64,000 nucleotides of DNA, taken from the NCBI GenBank assembly GCA_003344405.1, contig NOWV01000004.1:310001-374000 (forward strand). Reading direction: 5' to 3'. Position 1 is the stretch's first letter. Every line of letters starts with the position of its first letter. The notes below the pieces were generated by a model. It searched no databases. It saw nothing but the letters and a program-made list of their open reading frames with translations, and was not told where the DNA came from. The translations under genes and the position numbers were made by a program. The stretch is from Trichoplax sp. H2. Lineage: Eukaryota; Placozoa; Uniplacotomia; Trichoplacea. This document shows positions 50,190-61,302 of this stretch, piece by piece.

Positions 50190-50565
50190 GGCTGTACTGT
50201 ACAGTGTACAGTGTACAGTACAATAACCTCCACAGTACTATACACTGTAGTGCATCTGGAACAGTAAACTGTACAGTGTACAGTACTGTATACGAAAGGG
50301 TTTTGCGTTAGAGCTTCTTGATCACCATCGCTACTTCTAGTCGAGCTACTGCAAAATATGCAGCATTCACAAATATTCTACAAAGTAACATGCAAAAATT
50401 CAATTTAATTTAGTCATACTCGGTACAAATAGACAGTATCAAATGTTGTATTGTCACTGCAGTACAGTATAATTCACAAGGAAGGGCTCCACTAGTTCAA
50501 TATTAATAAATTAATATATACTCGTATATATACAGTATATACTGTACTGTACAGTACTGCATAAT
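50190..50565. repeat. GTACW satellite cluster between QARS and the WD40-RCC1 gene
   Basis: Dense units at about 50192-50230, 50265-50290 and 50530-50560, with weaker runs back to about 49550 and one at about 50895. It lies in a divergent gap like the SAR1/PSMD6 and PXK/LAP2 clusters. Confidence 0.8.
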
Positions 50566-51603
50566 AGAAGTACTTTAAAATTACAAGTTAATTCAATGCC
50601 CGATGTCGAAGCTACATGAAGAGCTTTAAAGGCTGAAACTTGGGATATTAGATAGCGTACCGCATCAGTGGTTATGGCTGAAGTCTTTCTGTACAGGTTG
50701 GACCATGTTCTTGGGATCACAGGTAGTTATAGGCTTTTTCTTCTTTATAGTAGTATTCAAACTATCATCATTATTTCTTGACAGTAAACTGTTCTGCACT
50801 GACTACCGAGTTGTGCATCTCTACCTCAGTGTAGAGATACGAATAATATATAAGCAAAGTAACATTTCATGACACCATAACAGGAATGCTGCCATACTGT
50901 ACAGTACATGAGTATACAGTGATACATTGATGACGAAAACACCTGTTTAATTAGGATCAGTCAGATCAGAAATTGTAGCTAACTATTAAAATAGATTTTA
51001 TCAGCTCCTAATTGTTAGTATTCTTGCGTACTATGCTTAATTTCATAAATAGTATATTATAGTAAATGAATATTATTGTATTCGTAAGTACTATATCGTA
51101 GTGTACTGAAGTCGATGAAATAGTGAAATCTGAAATCTCGCTTAGTAATTTTAATTTGAAAAGTATTTGACATTATTACTATACTTGGATCTGCTCAGTT
51201 GCAGTGAAAAGCCTAAACAATGGGATATGCTATTAAAGATATTGTAGAGATATATCACGTTCATTTTACAACTGCGGTTAGATATGATCACTTTGGTACT
51301 GTGTGAACTTTATATAATGAATGAATTAATTATTGAACGATTGCAATTATGTAACGTGCTCGAACTTCATATTTGTGTAATTAATTATTCCACGCTGTAA
51401 ATATGAATAGCCATGTCATGGACGCTGTTGATATACGAGTATATATGCGTATAAGCAATAACAAATGACCTCGGCGAAACTTGCCTAATGCACAGTAGTT
51501 ATGGCCTTCTACTACTATTATAACATGGATTGTTAATTCAATTTTTATTACATAAAATAGGTAAAAATAATCAGGAGAGAATCCAAACTGTGAGTTATAA
51601 ATT

Positions 51604-54600
51604 ATCTAGGAAATGCGTGGCGTTAGCGTTGGCTACAGCAAATGGTTTGTTAAGTATCGCATTGCTTTTATCACACATATATATATAAATATAATTGATT
51701 AATTAATGCTGTATTCTGTACTAACTAGTAAACATTAGAATAATGATGAAGTTATAATGATATTTTGCCTCATATTATAAATACGCGTATTAGATCCAGT
51801 TACCCCCACAATACCACAGATTATTTTGGACATCATAACAATTACGTACAGTAATTTGGTTACTTTATATAATGTAATAATTATAATGTCATTTTTTATC
51901 AGGGAATTTAATTTTACGCTTTGAAGAAAATGCTAAAACCAACATTAGGATCTTACCATGGCTTAGAGTAAGCGTTTTTAATTTCCTGCAGGATATACTT
52001 TAAGTACAAGTCGAGCCAGTCATATTAGCACTCATTATGGTATATTTCAATTTTCATTACTACATTTACCTCAAATTCTTCTGAAACAAAAGAATCCTCA
52101 ATATGCTATAAGGGCGATGACGTTCAGTCCAGATGGTAAATGGTTGGTTTGTGTGTGTATAAACTCGGTACTATTCATCGTACCTGCTTTAACCTTAGTG
52201 AAGGTAAGCAATCGATTTGATATGGACCAAAATAAATTTGCCAGATAACGATTTAACTTTTATATCTGTCTTATTAGTCGATTACTTCAAGCTAAATTAG
52301 CGAAGGCACCACAATTCACGTATCTACTTCATTATTGTTAAATATTCATTGATAGTTATTAGTGATATTACCTTTTATTTGTAAGACAGACATTTATGGT
52401 ATCTATGTACAAGAATAATAGTACATAAAATCTTCTGCAAGTAGTGTGTGATACTGGTATTAGATAAAAATCATTTTATGATAGCTTAAGTATAAATATA
52501 ATACTACTATACTATTCTTAAGTTAGCTTTTATATGATTATAATTATAGATTGCTTATTTTCTTTTGTTTTCTTGACAGCCTAAAAGTCTCTCCGGTCAT
52601 CCTTTATGGTCAATTTACGATCTAACAGAAATCACAGATACTGAAATCAGCGGTAAGTCATATTGTGCCTAATCAATTCATATTACGTTATCGTTAAGAT
52701 TCTTTTATATTCGAGGATTTAACCGTAGAGGTATTATTGATAGTTAAACGGAAACAGCTCTTATTCGAAGGTTACAGTATATAACCAACTTTACTGATCT
52801 TTGTTTATATTGGAAGAATGCAATGATTAAATTTAATTTATTAAAAGTTTCTATGTTACATGAATTATAATATTCCATTCGAGAATCTTTTACGAGATTT
52901 AAAGTTACTGTAGCAATTATGTTTTTACCGCATATGCACTCGATCTTTTACAATTAGAAATATGCTAGTTATAGTTGTATTGATTTCTAATACGATATTG
53001 CAATGCAGTGTTAACTCTAATGTAAACTATACTGCTTTACATCGAATATGGTTAACTGTTTATTCAGGAAATGCAACATGTGTGGTCTGGTGGTATTCCA
53101 TGGATAATAAGCACCTGGCTATTGTTGGATGCGAGGTGAGAGACTGTACAGTACTTTGCTGTATTTTTGCATATGCACCATTAGTCTATTAGATTGCGAA
53201 TGATCAAAGCTTGTAAGAACGTTTTTAACATTTTAGCCTTCCTAAATGTTATACAAGCGATATATTTCATACGCGGCCTCTAATTCTTATTTTATGTTTG
53301 GACAATAATACGTCGAAGGATGGTGAGGTTGTCTTTATCGATCTAGTACTAAGACGTAAAGTAACAGGATTCAAACTTGATAATACTACAATTAAGTCAA
53401 TGGATATTGTTCGAGATTTTTCCGAAACTGCCAGCTATCTATTAGTAAGTTTGAATAATGCTAGTTTACTGTAAATGTCAATAAAAAATACTGCAGATTT
53501 GTAACGATGACATGTAAAGTTATGCTGTTGCGATGATGTTTATATTTTGATGGTAGGATTATATGGAATTAAAATATGAATTCCATAATTGACATTAAAA
53601 GTAGGTCCTACTTAATTATGACATTAGATACACACTGTTGATTACTCTCTGAGAATGATGCTAGAATTAATCGAAAAGCGCTCCGATTTAAATTCGTTGA
53701 AAAGTATGCTTCATTTAGACGAGTTACAATATCGTGCACTCCTTTCGGAAATCAAGGTAAGTTAATTGAATAATAGCAAGCTTTATCTCGAATGCAACAA
53801 ATCTAACAGCGTGATTGTAAAACTAGTATTCTAGACGTGATACGGTTATCACTTTGCAAAGTGGAAAAGGAAGGCATTACCTTGTATCTCATAATTACAA
53901 GACTAATCAAGTGCAGGTATAAATCTCTTTCGATCACATAACACTCACACTCTACTATAGATAACTATGTAATGTAATCAAGATCTTCATAAGGACGACA
54001 TTATTTCAGTTAAAATTAAAATTATAATAGCTTCCTTAGAATATAGAGTGTTAATATTTAAAATACGATCTACTATACTGAATTAGATTTATGATCCTGA
54101 AATTGACAAGCAGCCCTTGTTTGAGTTTAAAATTTTCACTGGTGCCTCACATCTTTGCTGGAACAACAAACTCATGTTTACAGTGACATCAGAAGAATGG
54201 AACCGAAAACTTTATATTTTATCAAGTCGACTGGCGGAAGTTAATAAGCAGAACAATGTAGCTTGCATACTTGCTTTAATTGTACTAGGTTACGTATTCT
54301 ATGCTAATGAAATCATTCATTATTTCAGGACTTCAACTACGATAGCATCATTCAATCTTTTCAAATGCCTCGTGAGGATATAATACAGATATTTATCAAG
54401 GAAGAAGCTATTCCTTTTGCTTATACAACAGGTTTTCAATCGGAAAATGTAGCTTTACCGACGTGCGTAATAGTAACATCCTGTGGAATTTACGAATGCA
54501 GGCAACGGTTAGTTTGCTAATAAAAGGCGTCCGTATTAAATTTTGTACTAATTAAATGTTATGACTGCTTTTAGTTTACATGCTGAAGATATTTTGCTAG

Positions 54601-57600
54601 AGTTAATCCTTTCATCAGCTTATAAAGACTATCAAAGAGCTGAAAAATTCGGATTTGCCTTGCATCTAGATATCGACAGGATTTATCAAGTAATTGCTAT
54701 AAATTAATTATTTAATAAACTATAATTTGTGGCGTAAAGGCGATAATGAAGGGCTTTTATACTTTTATAAAGATAGCAGCTGAAGAGAAATTAGAATCTA
54801 AGTGTTATACACAATGCCAGAAATTACTCAAGCGTTCTAGGGTTAATTATATAATTATCTATATGTGTTGATATAGGATGCGTATGAGTAGTTTATATCT
54901 TTTGTGACTAGTTTATAATCTTAATCACTGTCGTATAATTGCATGGCTACATGAAACGATGATGAATATGATTATAACTCTGATATGATTGTACTAGGCT
55001 GAACCCGTAAATGTTGTTCGAGCGTTCTATCGACGAGATCGAATTAGCGATTCCGTTATATATTTGAAACAGGTTTGCGCGATGTAGTGCTGACGCATTT
55101 TACCGTACTTTACTTATGACTAAATTTTACGGTTAGGTTTCAGCAAATCTGAAGGATCGAGGTACCAGAAGTGTAATCAAAATCTCAAATACTACAGCTT
55201 TCTGTTATATAATGCAGGTAAATAATTTTGGTTGCAATTTGGTTCTTCGAAGTAATTAAAATATGATCGTAATTGAATTTTAACGCAGTTACTAATTCAA
55301 GCTGCAAATGGTAAAAGTGGTCACGCGCTAAGGGAATCTTTCAGGTTATTTACGTTAACTGATCGATTGCATTGTCTACTCCTTTTATAGAACAGCTAAT
55401 AACATGTTATTTTCTATTTTGAATTTGTATTTGAAAATTCTTCCCTCCTCACTGTATCGTCTGCCTCTAGCCAATTTTTAAAGAGAAACGAGAGCTTTAC
55501 TACCGAATTTGTATTAAAAAAATTAATTCTGACTGGTTTTACTGACTTCATTTTCGAAGTAGCGAAGGTTTGAGACGCATAGAAACGTGCTACGCCATTG
55601 TACTTTATACTTCTTATCGATGTGGCCTTTATTTGTTACTGTGATACTACATTGTATATACTAACAAGGGATTTACTTTCTAGACTCGTGGCGAAATTGT
55701 TTTTGTGATGGGATCTATAGTTGACCGGGGACATATGCATATAAATATAGCAGCTCAAGACTTCCTCTTTACTAATCACTTAATAACAGACGTCTGCCGA
55801 ATATGCAACGGTGAGAATAGAGAAATTAGATTGATTCGTAAATTGTGAATACTGTATTAACTTATTGAATAGGTGCTGTGGGTGAGATTTACTTCTTGTC
55901 AGGATTTTTTATATGTTTGCACGACTTGTAGATCAAATAGTTTTGCTAAATTAACAACATTGAACACTTAATAATAGGGGCTCTGCTTCGGAGTATGTCA
56001 ATGGGTAGCTTTATCAAATTTCTATTATCAGAGGTAACTTTGCAGTTGCATTGTGTTATTACATCTACGTAATCATTCACGACAACACTCTAATAACCGT
56101 TATAGGAGGATCTATTTCCCCGATACTTTGAATATGTCAGATTTCTACTACCAACATTAGATCCTGCCATACTGACATTTTTAGCTCAACAATTAGATCC
56201 TCTTTCTACCTCTCTTAAATGCTGGCAAGATGAAGTTGCTGTTATAAGGCAATGTTTAAGTGTAAAAGCATTAATTAAATCTTAACATTAACGAGGATTT
56301 TTTTCAAAACTCTTTAGAAATGCTGTAGGCTGGCATTCCAAAATTGATGTTCATTTAATACCTAAGGTTGTTACTTCAACTGTGTACGCTGTTACTGTCA
56401 TGCACCTCTACAAGTGCAATTAAAAAGGTTCCCTGTACAACTATATAAACGCTAAACTTTTGCGGTATGTTTCAGAACCTTTGCTATTCTGGTGTGATGG
56501 TTGAATTATTTTTAATAGTTCTAGTGGGTCTGTCCAGTAAGAAGCATACTTCGCTCCTAAGGTATTGCTTATTTAAAATGTGACATCTATACGTACGTAA
56601 TGGCAGATATTGAGATAGAAGAGTTGAATATGGGACCCGTGATCGTAGGCGGTTTAATTTTTTATCTTGAGATTAATAATCACGGTTAGTATTAACCAGT
56701 TGTTATTTTTATTTGTTTATTTTTTACGCAATTAGAAAGAAAGATTTAGCAAAAGTAAAGTCTGTAAGTGAGGCCTGTTCAAATATTGTAATATATGATC
56801 TATAGCTTCGATTTGAGATGGGATATTTCAATGCATTGACTTGTTTTTATTCTATTTGTTTTGTACTGTATCCACTATCCTGATGTTATATAACAAAAGA
56901 TGTCCTGCGGCCCTGCGCATTGTGCCATTGTCGTTGAAAATGAAGTCCACACATTGAGCTATGGACTTAATCATGATGGCAAGCTTAATAAACAAGATGG
57001 GTTCCTTATGAGTGTTATAAGGCTATCTCCTTTTGAAAAGTATTGCTGTCAAGAAATATATAATTTCTACGTGTGATATGCGCTATCGTATTCATCAATC
57101 GTGTTCAAATTTATTTGGTATAGAATCGCTATCAAAGAAGTTTCTTGTGGTGCTGAGCATACGGTCGCATTAACTAAGCAGGGTGTTAGTTGTGCTGTTT
57201 ATTAATGATATATTTCTCAATAAATAAAATTCTCTATTAAGTCATTCACTTTTATTTTTTATTTTATAACTTTTTATTTAGGTGATTTATGGTTGGGGAT
57301 CTTCCAGTTTCGGTCAGGTAACAATTGCTATAACTAATTCATTTATTAATTTATTTTACTAAATTATCTCAGTGCTGCTTTATTATTACTGAATTAAAGC
57401 TGGGATCAGAGGCTGGTTGTTGTTACCAACAGCCATCATTGATTGGGTTTTTCAACAATCCTTGCATTACTGTCGCTTGTGGCTTTTATCATACCTTGAC
57501 TATCACTGACGATCATTCCCTTTGGAGCTGGGGATGGGGTATCCATGGTCAGCTTGGTCACAGCAGGTATGAAAATTGCCATATACCGTCTTTAGTTAAA

Positions 57601-60600
57601 CCGGATGATTGTCAACATTGGTGTCCCATCAAAATTTCAGCTGGATATGCTCATTCGGCCGTTTTAACAGAAAAAGTGTGTATTTAATATTTTTTCTTTC
57701 ACGATACATCCATTTATGAACCTGTAATTAACTTTGATCATGATCGTTCATTTTTCGTGTGAAGGGTTCAGTTTACACATTCGGGTCAAGTAAGTTCTGA
57801 TGTCAACGACGGTATTCATATTTTATGTATTAAATTTTAATTTCGTTGGCAGATATTTATGGTCAGTGTGGTCTAAGCTTTGAACTGCGCAAGCAAGTCA
57901 AACCGAGATTAATAAATTCTTTCGAATCTGCGCGGTTGCTCAACTGTGGGCCATTTCATATGGTTTGATTAATATTAACGATTAACTAATGAACACAATG
58001 ATACAAATAGTGTAGCTTAGGAAATGCCTCTTACTAACAATAATTATATAAAAATAATCGTTGGTATCATTATTTTTACACCTGCTCTAATTTATTGCAT
58101 CTTTAATTCCCTGTAGGCTGTAGTTACCTATGACGAGATTACTTTTGTTTGGGGTAGGAGCCAACAGGACAATTTAAAAGTAACTGTTTCATATTTTTAA
58201 TGAAAAGTTGCTTTTGCTACTTTACCTTGGTTATTTACTTAAAAGTAATACAATGTCGTCTAGAAGTCTCTTAATCCTCAAAGCTATGACAGGCTGCAGA
58301 AAAATTTATATTTGGGTGATGGCAAAGAATTTCATGTGTTTGAGCCTAAGCAAGTCTTGATACCAACTAGGGGAAAAATCCTACAGGTATTAGTAGGAGT
58401 CTGTATTTACGATTATAAATTTTACGCAAATATCATTATGAATAGTATTTATTATGCTAAGGGTTCTAATCTGCAATTTGTTTGTTAGGTCAGCTGTGGT
58501 TTGGATTATACAATTGTTTTGGTGAAAGGAGGGAGTGTTTTCATCATTCGTCGTGGCTGTATTAAAGAAGTAGCTACCAACGTAAATACATAAAGAATGC
58601 TTCGTTGTATTTGTATGAAGGTATTAGAAAGCTTTTTATTTTCTATCCTAGTCAAGAAGCTGGAATGGCCCTAAGAATATTCAAAGTGTCTGTGGTGGAT
58701 ACTTCTATTCAGTCCTTACTGATGACCTAGGCAGAGCGTGGGTTATAGATCAAGTAATGCTGTTATTTAGACGTGATCTTCCGATATACAGGAATTAATA
58801 TGGTACTACTTACAGTATGCGCCATTTGACGTTTATCTAATTGCATTTTTGTCTCTTACCAATTTATAGATTTTTGATGATGTTAAATGTCGCATTGTTA
58901 AAAACATAACTACCACCTCTGGTATTGATGAGAGAAAATCCCTTAATGACATTGAGCAGGTAAAAGTACAAGTAAATTTTGTTATCACTTATTTCTTTAA
59001 TTGTTTACTTCTTTTATTGAAATGAACTTTAGGATGGAACTAAGTTGATAACCAAAGTCGATTCCAGTAATAATAATCTAGAAAGTGATATCTCATTTAA
59101 ACCATACAACTACGATTCTGTAGGAATTGCACTCTCAATGTTAAAAGGAATATATAATAACGAAAATTTGATAAGGTGTGTATTATGTCGATGATTATTA
59201 TTTGTATTGCTGTTATTTTTATATTTTGTGATAGCACACATGTATAATATTCATTGATATCTTAAATATAGGTTTTGCATAGATGGTATGCATTGGGAAT
59301 TCGTGTCAAAACTTTTCGACAATTGTAACTTAATTCCTCAGGTAAGAAGCTTTATTACTTGACAGTAGCCTTTTCAAGTAGAATTTACCACATTGAACTA
59401 TATTATGAACGGCAGACGTACAGATATCAGCTGAAGGCAATTCTCCAGCACCACAATGAAGGCATTGTTGACCGCATGATTACCGTTACAAAGGAATGTC
59501 TCCAGTTAGTTAAGGAAATATTAATAGATTAGAATATTAGATTAGCTCTTAGGTGATTAATTATTTTTAATTAATACCGTTGACTTAAGGAATTATGCAG
59601 GTATGGTCAGTGATAATAAACAAACTGAAATTGAAAGACTAGGTAGTTGGCTTGTAGGTGAGGTGAGGGAGGAATTAAATGAATTAGCTATCTGGGTTCG
59701 ATTTAAGAATTTGTACGATAAGTTTCTATCATGTTCTTAGCGATTGTTTATACTTCATATGCAGATATTTAATGCTTGGAAAGTAGTCAATATGCCAAAC
59801 GAAGCCATTGAAAATATTTTGATGGACTATTTAGAAGTTCTATCGAGATGTTTGATTTACTTGTTGTATAAGTAAGTCTGTGCGATTCCTAAATACTGAC
59901 CAATAATAATTCTGAAAATTTTTACGAGGTTTTCTTGTTAGTGATTGCGTCTCTTTAATCCACATAGGCAATCGCATAATGGGAATGTCAATATTCATAG
60001 TCATATGAATCGAAAAATATTCACTCCTAGCATGTGTTTCAATGTTAAATTTATAAATGTTGCTTTACAAATGCTGGAGAATGATAAGTTATCCTATGCA
60101 GAAGTTTACCAAGCTCGTTTTAGATCCCATTCCAGCAACGATGGCCTAATCGCACGGCATTTTTGTCGTGATACAGGCAAAAATTTCGATACTTATAAGC
60201 GTAGATGGCAGCAAGTTGCTAATAACGTCGACAAGGATATATCATACGAACAGTGCCTTTCAGTATCACCTGCGTTGAAAAGAGTCAGCAGTGGTAGCTC
60301 ATTCGATATCTTGCGCAGGTAATGGCATATCTATTAATAATCCGTTTGATATTGTAGGTATTTAACTGCCCTATATCTATTACCGGAACTTTAATGTATT
60401 TAATTATTATACTCCGATTGATATTTTCCAATCTCCTCTCATAAAAATTAAAACAGTTTTCCTCTACCTATATTTATTGAACTAATGCTTGATGCTGCTT
60501 TGTAGGGATGAAGATGATGTTGAATCTAGGAATATTGTTATCTTCGGTTGTGGTCATAGTTATAGCAGAGATTACTTTGATTCGCATGTTCTTAAAGGTT

Positions 60601-60746
60601 ACTTGGACAGGTCAAAACTCAGAGATGATAAGGAAGCCACCTTTTCTAAGACTTTAATCAGATTATATTCGCGTGCCGTCACTGAACAGAAAATTCCATC
60701 TGCTTGTATAATTTGTGTTTCTAAAATTTTATCTGCTTTAAAATAG
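51604..60746 (+). CDS. multidomain WD40-like, helical-solenoid, RCC1-repeat protein with degenerate RING-like end
   Basis: Not recognised with certainty. The N-terminal part is propeller-like (RAMTFSPDGKWLVCVC; SLSGHPLWSIYDLTEI; ATCVVWWYSMDNKHLAIVG). From 54567 helical repeats resembling clathrin/HOPS-type solenoids follow (AYKDYQRAEKFGFALHLDID; RAFYRRDRISDSVIYLKQ; RYFEYVRFLLPTLDPAILTF). A chain of small exons then joins in phase: the exon before the intron at about 56258, one from about 56333 to 56367, 56479-56562, 56736-56763 and the exon at about 56901. This links the solenoid to RCC1 blades (VSCGAEHTVALTKQG, IYGWGSSSFGQ, ITVACGFYHTLTITDDHSLW, ISAGYAHSAVLTEKG). The end (59969-60318 and 60506-60746) has FGCGHSYSRDYF and PSACIICVSKI, like a RING finger lacking some ligands. 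The order resembles endolysosomal tether subunits. Start exon unknown; the phase near 51960-52000 is not reconciled. Confidence 0.7.
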
Positions 60747-61302
60747 ATTGTGAATATGGAATGGATCTCACTATAAATTTGTTGGGAACAGCATATATAT
60801 ATATATGAGGCACAATGATTTATTACCTTACCTAGTACAAAATAATCTATTTTCATGATTCGTTGACGCAGTCAATAATTATTAAGATCGTAGAATTGAA
60901 AAATATAGCTTAAATGAAAGGCAGTTGCATTGCTGTGACTGTAATTACGCTAGTTCTTCAGGATGATTCAAGTACTGTAAATTTCCATTTTGATGCTTTT
61001 ATTGCGACCTTACTTTAAGTTTAAATTATAATTACCGAGAACTACGATTCACGACTAATAGGATAAGTCGTGTAGTCTTTATGATGATATTTTTAGCTAT
61101 TACCAAAGAAAATATGTTCGTATTTAGGGAGATTGCTTGTACTAAAATATTTAGCAATTATTGCACGATTTGATATCGCTAGATCTAGCAGAAATTAAAA
61201 TAAAATAAGACTTTCGTTCGCCGTCATTTGATACACCTGAGAACAATTTTAGGTATATAATTACAAAAACGTCTTATACTCTATGACATGAAACATCCTG
61301 TA
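60747..61302. other. convergent 3'-3' gap, no gene seen
   Basis: Short AT-rich gap between the stops of the WD40-RCC1 gene and the coiled-coil gene. It has a (TA)n run at about 60793-60806 and no GTACW cluster. Confidence 0.6.

Larger units (their letters stand above)
47646..51590. other. divergent gap between QARS and the WD40-RCC1 gene
   Basis: Probably holds the QARS first exon and the 5' exon(s) of the WD40-RCC1 gene, neither resolved. It contains an AATTCAA-rich degenerate repeat (about 47775-48180), a T7G10 run at about 48007-48023, and GTACW clusters at about 49550-49670 and 50190-50565. Open frames here show no recognisable protein. Confidence 0.5.

Noticed and set aside
49809-50267. 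Short open frames in the divergent gap
   Set aside because: No splice context or recognisable motif; one runs into the GTACW repeat.
51604-56600. RMC1/Mic1, HPS3 or HPS5 identity for the N-terminal part
   Set aside because: I compared remembered landmarks of these proteins and found no convincing shared motif; the in-phase join to RCC1 repeats also argues against them.
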